Positions 7,444 to 15,722 of a stretch of DNA of 64,000 bases are shown in pieces. Under the pieces are notes generated by a model. The model was not told where the DNA came from. It made no database searches and was given only the letters and a program-made list of their open reading frames with translations. The number at the start of each line of letters is the position of its first letter. Position 1 is the stretch's first letter. The DNA is from Amycolatopsis sp. CA-126428 (lineage in GTDB: Bacteria; Actinomycetota; Actinomycetes; Mycobacteriales; Pseudonocardiaceae): assembly GCF_002904335.1 (NCBI RefSeq), contig NZ_PPHF01000019.1, forward strand, positions 62,001-126,000, given 5' to 3'. Position numbers and translations under genes: made by a program.

Positions 7444-7547
7444 GAGGGGGACGTTAATACAAGCACTGCGGCGCGTCAGCGCCACCGTTGAGGGTGGTGG
7501 TGGGGGCATGGATGGAGTCACCCGCGCGTGCGCAGAGGGTGGCCGAC

Positions 7548-7561
7548 TAGCCTGGCCTGCT
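7548..7561 (+). promoter_or_regulatory. -10 box for leaderless transcription of the SMC-like operon
   Basis: TAGCCT at 7548-7553 fits the actinobacterial TANNNT -10 consensus and lies 8 nt before the GTG at 7562. No ribosome-binding sequence precedes that GTG, so transcription probably begins at the start codon. A convincing -35 hexamer is not visible. Confidence 0.45.
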
Positions 7562-9043
7562 GTGCGAGACGACGACAGGGCCGCGATGGGACTGGCCGAC
7601 GAGGGGCTGACGCGCCGCCTCAAGGCGCTGGCCTGCACGGCGCCGCTGCACGACCTGGACGCGCGCAAGGCGAAGCTCGACTGGGCCGACGCCACGATCT
7701 ACCAGATGGCCGAGATCGCGCTGCACACGATCGACCAGGTCACCATCGCGATGGACTTCGACACCGGCGCCGGCCACGACGAGGTCATCGACCGGCTGCT
7801 GCCGTTCATCGCCCAGCAGGCGCCGTCACGGATGCCCGAGGAACACGTCCGGGTGGCCAAGTGGGTCCTGGACAACCTGATCAACGTCGGCACCACCGAG
7901 CGCGGCTTCCGGCGCGTCTACGGCTCCGTGGGGCCGGGCGGCTACCAGCGCCGCCAGTTCGACTTCAAGCTGCTCGTCGAGCTGGCCGCCCGCGACGGCG
8001 AGGTCTACCTGCGTGCCACCGACGAGGCCATCAACGTCCTGGTCGGCGCCCTCGACACCGACGTCGAATCCGCGCAGATCGCCGCCGAGGTCAAGCTGGA
8101 GAACCTGATCGCGCGGGGTCGGTTGGCCGACGCGAAGCTGGCCGCCGAGCAGGCCCGCTACCGGACCGTCCAGTACGGCGAGACCCTGCGCGCGAAACTC
8201 GACGCCACCCGCCGCGACGTCCGCTCGGTCGACTGGGAACGCGAGGTCCCCGAGCTGCTGGACAGCGCGCTCAGCCACATCGAAGCCCGCTTCCGCGCCG
8301 AGAACGCCATCCTCAAGAACATCACCACCGCCCGCGACGAGACCGAGGACCTCGACCGCAAGCGCCGCGCCGCCGAGCTCGTCGACATCGTCGGCGACTG
8401 CATCCGGCGGCACACGCGCCTGCAGTCCCGGCTGGCCGACGCGGGCGCGGTCTTCCGCGCCGAGCAGGACCGCCAGCAGTTCTCCGGCCCGCCCCAGCGC
8501 GCGACCCTGGATCTCTTCGGCCAGCTCCTCGTGCCCACCCTGGGCCTTCCATTGGCCGACGCCGTCGCGCCGGCCGAGCACTTCTTCCACGCCGTCGCGG
8601 GCATCTCCGCCCCGGTCGTGCCGTCCCTGTCGTCGCTGGTCTCGCTGCTGCTGCGGCCGGCCCCGGAACGCGACCAGCTCGTCGGGGAGATCCCCGAAGC
8701 CGAGCTGATGCCCGCCGAGGTCACCGACAAGTTCGGCGACGACGTCTGGCGCGCCGCCGACGAACTCCTCGACCTTCCGGAGGTGCCGCGGCGGCTGTCG
8801 GGCCTGCTCGAAGAAGCCCGCCGCAGCCGCCAGCCCGGCCTCCCGGCCCTGGTCGCGCTGCGCGCGGTGCACGCCTACAGTCCCGGGGTCGGCGCCGCGC
8901 GGCGCCAGGGCGACCGGCAGGTGCTGGTGGCCGTCGACGACGGCACGCTCCTGGACGACCCGGACTTCGGCGGCGCCGACCTGCTGCTGTCCACCGCCGC
9001 CGTCGAGCGCGCCGACGAAGAAGAGAACGAGGAGGTCGCGTAA
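7562..9043 (+). CDS. MukF/MksF/JetA-like kleisin subunit of an SMC-type complex
   Basis: First gene of a three-gene operon. The 493-residue product is soluble and largely helical. The N-terminal third (GLTRRLKALACTAPLHDLD, ATIYQMAEIALHTIDQVTIAMDF) looks like a winged-helix bundle; the middle (IAAEVKLENLIARGRLADAKLAAEQARYRTVQYGETL and LDSALSHIEARFRAENAILKNITTARDE, given in part) is strongly coiled; the end is acidic (ADEEENEEVA). Size and position before a 266-residue partner and a 1494-residue SMC-like ATPase match the kleisin genes of MukFEB, MksFEB and Wadjet JetABC. The call rests on gene order and fold features, not on a clear sequence signature. GTG 7562 is chosen for the -10 box; ATGs at 7508 and 7586 are alternatives. 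The stop overlaps the next start (TAATG). Confidence 0.65.
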   Translation: MRDDDRAAMGLADEGLTRRLKALACTAPLHDLDARKAKLDWADATIYQMAEIALHTIDQVTIAMDFDTGAGHDEVIDRLLPFIAQQAPSRMPEEHVRVAKWVLDNLINVGTTERGFRRVYGSVGPGGYQRRQFDFKLLVELAARDGEVYLRATDEAINVLVGALDTDVESAQIAAEVKLENLIARGRLADAKLAAEQARYRTVQYGETLRAKLDATRRDVRSVDWEREVPELLDSALSHIEARFRAENAILKNITTARDETEDLDRKRRAAELVDIVGDCIRRHTRLQSRLADAGAVFRAEQDRQQFSGPPQRATLDLFGQLLVPTLGLPLADAVAPAEHFFHAVAGISAPVVPSLSSLVSLLLRPAPERDQLVGEIPEAELMPAEVTDKFGDDVWRAADELLDLPEVPRRLSGLLEEARRSRQPGLPALVALRAVHAYSPGVGAARRQGDRQVLVAVDDGTLLDDPDFGGADLLLSTAAVERADEEENEEVA

Positions 9044-9843
9044 TGGCGCTGTCCCACAGCAGCGTGGACGCCGAGGCCGCGGCCCGGCTGGTCGCCTTCG
9101 GCATGCGGCCGAAGCAGCTGCCCGCGCGTGACGTCGTCTACGGCGACCTCGTCCGCCGCTACGGCGAGGACAACGCGTTCAAGGCGCTCACCCACGCCGT
9201 CGCCGCCGGGCTCGGCCTGATGGTGCTCGAGGTCAACCAGCAGGCCGGCGCGGTCCTCGCGGCCACCGACGAATCCGTCTTCGAGATCAAGATGGACTCC
9301 TACGCCCGCCAGGCCAAGATCCGCGAGCGCCGCGAGACCGAGAAGGTGCTGCACGGCCTGATCCACCTGGCCACCGCGGCGCTCGGCTACCCGCGCCCGG
9401 ACGACCTCGCCAACGACACCTACATCGGCCGCGTCAGCGTCGAGCAGGTCGACGCGATGGTCCGCGAAGCCGCCCGGATGCTCGACGAACGTGCGGCGGC
9501 GGCCGAGGCCAACAACGACCCGCTGGCCGACGCGCCCGAGCTGGAACAGGCCTGGCGCGCCTACACCCGGCGTCCGGCGGCGGCGGCCACCAAGGACGGC
9601 CGTCTCGCCGCCGACACCACCCGCGGCATGGTCAGCCGCGCCCTGCGCTTCCTCGCCGACCAGGGTTTCCTGGTCCCGGTGAGCGACGAGCAGGGCGGCA
9701 CCTACCGGACCACGCCGCGCTACCAGATCCAGGTCCGCGAACTCGCCGCGGACGCCGCCTTCGACGACCTGCTCGCGCTCGACGTCGTGGCCGTCGCGAC
9801 CGCCGGCGGCACGCTGCGCGCCGCGGCGTCCGACACGCTGTAG
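9043..9843 (+). CDS. MukE/MksE/JetB-like winged-helix (kite) subunit
   Basis: A 266-residue protein whose ATG overlaps the stop of the upstream gene by 1 base, so translation is coupled. It contains AFGMRPKQLPARDVVYGDLVRRYGEDNAFKALTH at its start (quoted in two parts: AFGMRPKQLPARDVVY and GDLVRRYGEDNAFKALTH), a central helical region, and a C-terminal winged-helix-like unit: TRGMVSRALRFLADQGFLVPVSDEQGG followed by a beta hairpin TYRTTPRYQIQVREL. This is the size and layout expected of MukE-like proteins, which bind the kleisin and regulate the SMC ATPase. No enzymatic motif is seen. Function is inferred from operon context. A 13-bp tandem duplication spans its stop codon. Confidence 0.6.
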   Translation: MALSHSSVDAEAAARLVAFGMRPKQLPARDVVYGDLVRRYGEDNAFKALTHAVAAGLGLMVLEVNQQAGAVLAATDESVFEIKMDSYARQAKIRERRETEKVLHGLIHLATAALGYPRPDDLANDTYIGRVSVEQVDAMVREAARMLDERAAAAEANNDPLADAPELEQAWRAYTRRPAAAATKDGRLAADTTRGMVSRALRFLADQGFLVPVSDEQGGTYRTTPRYQIQVRELAADAAFDDLLALDVVAVATAGGTLRAAASDTL

Positions 9844-9857
9844 AGACACGCTGTAGA
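9832..9857 (+). repeat. 13-bp tandem duplication across the stop codon of the mksE-like gene
   Basis: GACACGCTGTAGA occurs twice head to tail (9832-9844 and 9845-9857). The first copy contains the functional TAG; the second lies in the 23-bp spacer just before the GAGGGG ribosome-binding sequence of the SMC-like gene. It looks like a recent slippage duplication that leaves both proteins intact but lengthens the spacer. Confidence 0.8.
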
Positions 9858-9866
9858 GGGGAATCG

Positions 9867-12800
9867 ATGTACGAGCTTTCGCGGGTCCGCCTGCATTCGG
9901 TGGGCCCGGCGGGTGCCCGCTACCAGGACGTCGTGCTCGACTTCAGCGGCGTCGGCGCCAAGATCACCGCGCCCCAGCAGGACGCGCTGTTCAGCGCGGG
10001 CATCCACGCGACCGGCCCGGCCGAGCTGCGCCGCCCGTCCCCGGCGAGCGTGCTGTTCCTCGAGAACGGCGGCGGCAAGTCCGTGCTCATCAAGCTGATC
10101 TTCTCGGTGATGCTGCCCGGCCGCCGCCAGGTCGTCGGCACGACCAGCACCAAGGTGCTGGAGAAGTTCGTCGCCGCCAAGGACGTCTCGCACGTCGTGC
10201 TGGAGTGGCTGCACGTCGAGAGCGGGCACCGGATCATCACCGGCAAGGTCTCCGAATGGCGCGGGCACGTCGTGTCCGCCGACTCCGAGAACCTCGTCGA
10301 CTCCTGGTACTGCTTCCGCCCGACCGCCGCGCTGGGGCTCGATGCCCTGCCGATGACGCAGGACGGCCGGCTGCTGACGATGTCCGGCTTCCACGACAAG
10401 CTCACCGCGGCCCAGCTGGCCGAGCCCGAGCTGGAGCTCTCCTGGACCCGCCGCCACCACGAGTGGACCGGCCGGCTCGACTCCCTCGGCCTCGACACCG
10501 AGCTGTTCCGCTACCAGCGCGCGATGAACGCGGGCGAAGGCGAAGCGGCGGACGCGTTCGCCTTCGGCACCGACGACGCGTTCGTCGAGTTCCTGTTGAA
10601 GGCGGTGATCTCCGAGGACGAGCCGAAGGACCTCGCCGAGGTCGTTTCGACGTATGCGCACAACCTCGCGCAGCGCGGGGACCTGCTGTCGGAACGCGAT
10701 TTCGTCGCGGGTGCGCTCGACCTGCTGGGGCCGCTGGCCGCCGAAGAGGGTGTCGCCGCGGAGTCGCGGAAGATCGCGGAGTCGGCCAAGGCCGACATGG
10801 CCGGGCTGGCCGGCCGCGTCGTCGCGCGCAACGAACTCGAGAACGCGCGGCTGTCCGGCCTCGAAGACCACGTCACCGAGGTCAAGTCCGCGGAGAAGCT
10901 CGCCGAGGGCGACCACCGGCGGCTCGCCGCGGCCGTCACGGAACTGCGCCGCCTGGTCGCGGTGCTGCGCCTGGACGAGGCCCAGGAGGGCCGCAAGCGC
11001 GTCGACGCCGAGCTGGCCGAGGCGAAAACCGAGGCGGAGGCCTGGCGGGAGACGGCGACGGTCCTCAACCAGCTGAACGCCGCGCGCAAGGCGAAGGACC
11101 TGCGCGAACTCGTCGGCAGCCGGGAGGAAAAGGCACGGCCGGCCCTGAAGGCGCGCAACGACGCCGCTTCGGCGCTCGCCCGCGGGTTGCACGCGCTGGC
11201 GCAGGACGCCCAGCGCCAGGCGGACAAGGCCGAAGCGCACGCGGGCGCGTTGCGTGCCGAAGCCGAGAAGGCGCAGACCGAGCGCGACGAAGCCGCGAAC
11301 CTCGCGGCCGCGCGCCGGGCCGAGGCGCGCGGGCTGACCACGCGGATCACCGAGCTGCGCGAAGAAGTCCAGGCCGCCGTCCGCGCGGGGTTGCTGCCTT
11401 CGGGCGCCGACGTCGCCGAAGCTTCGCGGGCCGCGCGTGCGGCCGCCGAGCAGGCCGCTGCGGAGCTGACCCGCCGTGAGCAGGAACTCGACCGCGTCGG
11501 CGCGGAGCTCCAGGCGGCGCAACGGGCCGTGAACGAGGCGCACCAGCTCGCGGGCACCACGCAGGACCGCCTCGAACGCGCCGCCGAGGACCTCGACCGC
11601 GCACACCGCCGGACCGACGCCCTCGCCGCCGAAAGCCGGCTGGTCGAGCTGCTCGGCGCCGACGACGTCAACCTGGAGAGCGACCTCCCGGTGCTGCTGG
11701 AACGGCTGCGCGAGGCGAGCGCGGCCGTCGAGAAGGAGCAGACCGCGCTGCGGATGGAGGAGTCCGCCGACGAGCGGGCGCTGGCCGCGCTGGGGTCCGG
11801 CGGGCTGCTGCCGCCCCCCGAGGACGTCCAGGCCGCGCTGGACGCTCTCGAAGAGGCCGGGATCACCGCGTGGTCCGGCTGGCGCTACCTGTCCAAACTG
11901 GACGCTGCCCGGCGCGCCGAGGTCCTGGAAAGCCTGCCGCAGCTGGTGTCCGGCGTGCTGCTGAACGACGCCGCGCACGCCGACCGCGCCCGCGAGGTGC
12001 TGACGACGCGGCGGCTGCTGCCGAGCGCGATCATCGCCGTCGGCACGACCGAGGCACTGCAGGCGCCGGCGCCTGCCGCGCCCGGTGTCGAGTTCCTCGT
12101 GCCGCCGAACCCGGCGATGTACGACGAAGAAGCCGCCGACGCCGAGCGGGAAGCCGTGGCGCGGCGGCACACCGAGCGGCAGCGGCGCCTCGAAGCGTTG
12201 TCCGCCAAGCTGGCCGCGGACGGCGCGTTGACGTGGAAGCTCACGACGTGGCGTGAGGACTACCCGGCCGGGGCGGTCGCCACCCTGGCCGAGCAGGCCC
12301 AGGCGGCCCGGACCGCGCGGGAGACCGCGCGGACCGCGCTGGTGCAGGCCGATGCGGAGTTCGCGCGGTTGAGCGAAAAGGCGGTCTCGCTGCGCGAGCG
12401 CGTCCCCGAGCTGAGGGCGGCCGCCGCCGAGGCGGAGGAGAAGGCGCGGCGGCTCGGTGAGCTGGGCGTCCGCAGCGCCCGGATCGCCCAGTGGTCCGAA
12501 GAGGCCGAGCGCGCCACCGAGATCGCCGAGCGCGCCGACCTCCAGGCGTCCGACGCGGCGGGCAAGGCCGCGCGGCTGCGCGAGCAGGCGGGGGAGGAGC
12601 AGCGCACCGCCGACGGGCACCGCCGGACCGCGAGCACGGCGCGCGCCGAACTGGCCGAGGTGCCCGGGGCGGCCGACGCCGCGGACGGCCCGGCGCCGGC
12701 CGAGCCGGTGGACGCGCTGCGGCGGACCTACCTGTCGGCGTCCGAGTCGTACGCGAAGGTCGAGGTCGGCAGCGACCTGCGCGGCGAGCTGGAGCAGGCG

Positions 12801-14351
12801 GAGTCCGCCGAAGCCGCCGCGGCCTCGGCGGTCGAGTCCATGGACGAGGCCGTCCGCGCCCGCGCGGCCGAGCTCCTGGAGACGCCCGACGGCTCCGACG
12901 CGTCGGCCAGGGCGGCCGCGCTGGCCCGCGCCCGCCGGGTCGTCGACGGCCTCGAAGACGAGCGCACCGAAGCGATCGGGCTCGTCTCGACGCGGCGCGC
13001 CGAGCTGGACGCGCTGCCGCTGCAGAACGGCGTCAACGGGGAGAAACCGCGGGACATCGAGCACGGCCTGGAGCTGATCGACGCGGCCGGGCTGGAGGCG
13101 TCGGCCGCCGCGCGCAAGTGGGAAGAGCTGCAGGAACGCCGGGCGGCCGCGGAAGCGACGCTGGACTCGGCGCGGACTTCGGCCTCGGGCTTCGCGCTGC
13201 TCGCCGAGTCGATGGGCCACCTGGTGACCGACACCGAGAAGGACACAGCCGCTGCCTACGACGGCGACGTCGACACCGCGCGCGCCCAGCACGCGCGGCT
13301 GAACGCCACCTTCAACCAGGCCCAGGACGCCGCCGACGCCGGCGACCGGCGGGTGCGCGCGGCCGCGGACCAGCTCGCGCAGTACGCGACCGAGAAGCGC
13401 TTCGAGAAGCTGAGCACCCCGGTGCGGCAGCAGGTCATCTCGGTCAAGCGCGACCAGCTCCCGGCGCACGCCGCCGAGTGGGCCGAAGCGCTGCGGCCGC
13501 GGCTGCGGTCGCTCACCGACGACCTCGCCCAGATCGACCGGCACCGCGGCGGCATCATCACGCGCCTGCAGGGCATGGTCGACGGCGCGCTGCGGACGTT
13601 GCGCTCGGCCCAACGCGTGTCCCGGCTGCCGGACGGCCTCGGCGACTGGTCCGGGCAGGAGTTCCTCCGCATCCGCTTCACCGAGCTGGAGGACAACGCG
13701 CTCACCGAGAAGCTCGGCGAGGTCGTCGACGAGGCCGCCGTCGGCAAGACGGCCGACGGCCGGGACGTCAAGCGCGACGGGCTTTCCCTGGTGCTGCGCG
13801 GCGTCCGGGCCGCGGCGCCCAAGGGGTTCCGCGTCGACATGCTGAAGCCGGACTCGGTGCTGCGGACCGAACGCCAGCGCGTCTCGGAGATCCGCGACGT
13901 GTTTTCGGGCGGCCAGCAGCTGACCGCGGCGATCATCCTGTACTGCACCCTGGCGGCGCTGCGGGCCAACAACCGCGGCAAGGTCCGCAACCGGCACTCG
14001 GGGGTGCTGTTCCTGGACAACCCGATCGGCCGCGCGTCGGCCGGCTACCTGCTGGAGCTGCAGCGGGCGGTGGCCGAAGCGCTCGGCGTGCAGCTGATCT
14101 ACACGACGGGCCTGTTCGACGCGGGCGCGCTGTCGGAGTTCCCGCTCATCGTGCGGCTGCGCAACGACGCCGACCTGCGGGCGGGCCGCAAGTACCTGTC
14201 GGTGGACTCGACGATCCGCAACTCCCTGGACGACCTGGGCGAGCCGGACGGCGTCGCGCGGCTGTCGGCGACCCGGATGTTCACGCGAGCGGCTCTCGAT
14301 GCCGCTGCCGATTCCGACGCCGATTCCGCCGAGGACGAACAAACGGCCTGA
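9867..14351 (+). CDS. MukB/MksB/JetC-like SMC ATPase (1494 aa)
   Basis: Large SMC-type protein, close to E. coli MukB in length. The N-terminal head has a Walker A segment LENGGGKSVLIKL (K71). Roughly residues 270-650 and 780-1290 are Ala/Glu/Arg-rich coiled coil. Between them lies a globular part (about 660-770: TAWSGWRYLSKLDAARRAEVL, then SAIIAVGTTEAL) fitting a hinge. The C-terminal head has the ABC signature FSGGQQLTAA (1346-1355) and a Walker B LFLDNPIG with Asp1384-Asn1385, so the usual catalytic Glu is Asn. GAGGGG lies 6 nt before the ATG. With the two upstream genes it should form a DNA-loop-extruding complex for chromosome organisation or plasmid restriction. No MksG/JetD nuclease follows. 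Confidence 0.75.
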   Translation: MYELSRVRLHSVGPAGARYQDVVLDFSGVGAKITAPQQDALFSAGIHATGPAELRRPSPASVLFLENGGGKSVLIKLIFSVMLPGRRQVVGTTSTKVLEKFVAAKDVSHVVLEWLHVESGHRIITGKVSEWRGHVVSADSENLVDSWYCFRPTAALGLDALPMTQDGRLLTMSGFHDKLTAAQLAEPELELSWTRRHHEWTGRLDSLGLDTELFRYQRAMNAGEGEAADAFAFGTDDAFVEFLLKAVISEDEPKDLAEVVSTYAHNLAQRGDLLSERDFVAGALDLLGPLAAEEGVAAESRKIAESAKADMAGLAGRVVARNELENARLSGLEDHVTEVKSAEKLAEGDHRRLAAAVTELRRLVAVLRLDEAQEGRKRVDAELAEAKTEAEAWRETATVLNQLNAARKAKDLRELVGSREEKARPALKARNDAASALARGLHALAQDAQRQADKAEAHAGALRAEAEKAQTERDEAANLAAARRAEARGLTTRITELREEVQAAVRAGLLPSGADVAEASRAARAAAEQAAAELTRREQELDRVGAELQAAQRAVNEAHQLAGTTQDRLERAAEDLDRAHRRTDALAAESRLVELLGADDVNLESDLPVLLERLREASAAVEKEQTALRMEESADERALAALGSGGLLPPPEDVQAALDALEEAGITAWSGWRYLSKLDAARRAEVLESLPQLVSGVLLNDAAHADRAREVLTTRRLLPSAIIAVGTTEALQAPAPAAPGVEFLVPPNPAMYDEEAADAEREAVARRHTERQRRLEALSAKLAADGALTWKLTTWREDYPAGAVATLAEQAQAARTARETARTALVQADAEFARLSEKAVSLRERVPELRAAAAEAEEKARRLGELGVRSARIAQWSEEAERATEIAERADLQASDAAGKAARLREQAGEEQRTADGHRRTASTARAELAEVPGAADAADGPAPAEPVDALRRTYLSASESYAKVEVGSDLRGELEQAESAEAAAASAVESMDEAVRARAAELLETPDGSDASARAAALARARRVVDGLEDERTEAIGLVSTRRAELDALPLQNGVNGEKPRDIEHGLELIDAAGLEASAAARKWEELQERRAAAEATLDSARTSASGFALLAESMGHLVTDTEKDTAAAYDGDVDTARAQHARLNATFNQAQDAADAGDRRVRAAADQLAQYATEKRFEKLSTPVRQQVISVKRDQLPAHAAEWAEALRPRLRSLTDDLAQIDRHRGGIITRLQGMVDGALRTLRSAQRVSRLPDGLGDWSGQEFLRIRFTELEDNALTEKLGEVVDEAAVGKTADGRDVKRDGLSLVLRGVRAAAPKGFRVDMLKPDSVLRTERQRVSEIRDVFSGGQQLTAAIILYCTLAALRANNRGKVRNRHSGVLFLDNPIGRASAGYLLELQRAVAEALGVQLIYTTGLFDAGALSEFPLIVRLRNDADLRAGRKYLSVDSTIRNSLDDLGEPDGVARLSATRMFTRAALDAAADSDADSAEDEQTA

Positions 14352-14388
14352 CGGGAACAACGCCGCTTGCTTCCGGGTTCCTCCGCGC

Positions 14389-15177
14389 ATGACGAAGCCG
14401 GGGCCGCTGGGCGCAACGCTGAACACGACCGGAGCGGAGGCCGTCGCGGCCGCCGCCGAACTCGAGGAACTGGGCTACGCCACGCTGTGGCTGCCGGGCG
14501 GCCAGGGGAACAACCTCCCGCTGATCGCCGAGGTGGTCCACGGGACCGCGACGATCCCGGTGGCCAGCGGGATCCTGCCGGTCGACCGCGTACCGGCGGC
14601 CGAGGTGGCGCGCGCGTACGCGGACCTGCCCGCCGGGCGGTTCGTCGTCGGCCTGGGCGGGGCGCACGGCCCGCGGCCGCTGGCGACGCTGAACGACTAC
14701 CTCGACGAGATCGACGACACCGTGCCCGCGTCCGCGCGGATCCTTTCGGCACTCGGCCCGAGGATGCTGGAGCTGGCGCGGGACCGCGCGGCGGGCGCCT
14801 ACCCGTACCTGGTGACGACGGACTACGTCGCTTCGGCACGCGAGATCCTGGGCGCCGACCGGCAGCTCGTGGTGCTGATGAACGTCGTCGCGGCGACCGA
14901 CCAGGCCGAGGTGCGCGAAGTCGCGCGAGGTGGCTCGCTGAAGTTCCTGGCCGGGATGCCGGGCTACGCGGCCAACTTCCGGCGGATGGGCTTCACCGAC
15001 GCGGACATCGCGGACCTGTCGGACCGGCTGGTCGACGGCCTGACCGTGGGGGGCGACCTCGATGCGGTCGTCGCGCGCCTGCGGGAGTACCGGGCCGCGG
15101 GAGCCGACCAGGTCGTCGTCCCGCTCGGCGCCCTCCCGCGCGAGTGGTGGCCGGAGCTGGTGAAGGCACTGGACTAG
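14389..15177 (+). CDS. Luciferase-like (LLM) F420-dependent oxidoreductase
   Basis: A 262-residue protein of the bacterial luciferase-like TIM-barrel fold. Family features seen: LGATLNTTGAEAVAAAAELEELGY (in part), ATLWLPGG, IPVASGILPVD, PAGRFVVGLGGAHGP and a C-terminal RLREYRAAGADQVVVPLGALP. This pattern resembles the actinobacterial subgroup named for MSMEG_4141, expected to use F420. The ATG at 14389 gives the typical N-terminus; no good ribosome-binding site is seen. It starts 37 bp after the SMC-like gene and could be transcribed from that operon, though a functional link is doubtful. Its TAG stop shares the palindromic CTAG with the stop of the convergent SnoaL-like gene. Confidence 0.85.
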   Translation: MTKPGPLGATLNTTGAEAVAAAAELEELGYATLWLPGGQGNNLPLIAEVVHGTATIPVASGILPVDRVPAAEVARAYADLPAGRFVVGLGGAHGPRPLATLNDYLDEIDDTVPASARILSALGPRMLELARDRAAGAYPYLVTTDYVASAREILGADRQLVVLMNVVAATDQAEVREVARGGSLKFLAGMPGYAANFRRMGFTDADIADLSDRLVDGLTVGGDLDAVVARLREYRAAGADQVVVPLGALPREWWPELVKALD

Positions 15178-15656
15178 CCGCGGATCGCGGCCTGGTAGGC
15201 GGCGAGCGCCTCGGCGTCGTCGATGCTGCCGTGGTGGTGGACCTGCACCCAGCGGCCGTTCCCGTAGGCGAAGATCCGCGTCGTGCGGATGCTCAAGGGG
15301 ACGGTTTCGGTCACGCGGTACTCGCCGGTTTCGCGACCGGCGAAAACCGCGTGGCCTTCGCCGGAGTACTCGACGATGTCGCCGAACTCGACGGTGACCC
15401 GGGCCGGGCCGTGGAACACCCGGCCGTACAACGCGGTGATCGCTTCGCCGCCGCGCAGGATGCCGCCCAGCGGGTTGTTCAGCTGGGCCAGCGGATCGGT
15501 CGTCCAGACGCGGCGCAACGCGTCGAGATCGCGCTGGTTGAAGGCGTAGTAGAACGATTCCAACGCGGCCAGGGCGCCTTCGCGGCCGGGGTCCGTGGCG
15601 GCGTCCAGGCGGTTCCGGGCGCCGGTGCCGAAGGTCGTGTCGAGGTGTGGCGGCAC
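15174..15656 (-). CDS. SnoaL-like / NTF2-fold protein (DUF4440 type)
   Basis: A 160-residue cone-fold protein. Helical start (REGALAALESFYYAFNQRDLDALRRVWT, quoted in part as ALAALESFYYAFNQRD), then DPLAQLNNPLGGILRGGEAI, then long beta strands (ARVTVEFGDIVEYSGEGHAVF, RVTETVPLSIRTTRIFAY, GRWVQVHHHGSID). This is the classic NTF2-like arrangement seen in polyketide cyclases, ketosteroid isomerases and many small-molecule binding proteins; the role is unknown. GTG start at 15656 with GAGGAG 7 nt upstream. It diverges from an ArsR regulator whose operator-like repeats lie in the 39-bp gap and beyond. Its stop overlaps that of the LLM gene within one CTAG. Confidence 0.8.
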   Translation of the reverse strand: MPPHLDTTFGTGARNRLDAATDPGREGALAALESFYYAFNQRDLDALRRVWTTDPLAQLNNPLGGILRGGEAITALYGRVFHGPARVTVEFGDIVEYSGEGHAVFAGRETGEYRVTETVPLSIRTTRIFAYGNGRWVQVHHHGSIDDAEALAAYQAAIRG

Positions 15657-15672
15657 GGCTGCTCCTCAGTAG

Positions 15673-15722
15673 AGTGTTCGATGGAGGTCGACCAGATGAG
15701 TGTACGACAATCATCGAACACT
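15673..15722. promoter_or_regulatory. Three operator-like repeats around the ArsR start codon
   Basis: AGTGTTCGATG at 15673-15683 is exactly inverted as CATCGAACACT at 15712-15722. A third copy, AGTGTACGA, lies at 15698-15706 and forms a closer dyad with TCGAACACT (15714-15722). The repeats flank and overlap the ATG at 15696 of the ArsR gene and lie upstream of the SnoaL-like gene, which fits autorepression plus control of the divergent gene. Confidence 0.6.

Noticed and set aside
9720..14426. Very long open frames antisense to the SMC-like genes and to the secreted dehydrogenase gene.
   Set aside because: They are a by-product of high third-position GC; their translations are Arg/Gly/Pro-rich with no motif, while the sense frames carry clear domains.
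14389..15656. A JetD/MksG nuclease after the SMC-like genes.
   Set aside because: The downstream products are a luciferase-like TIM barrel and an NTF2-fold protein; neither has TOPRIM motifs.
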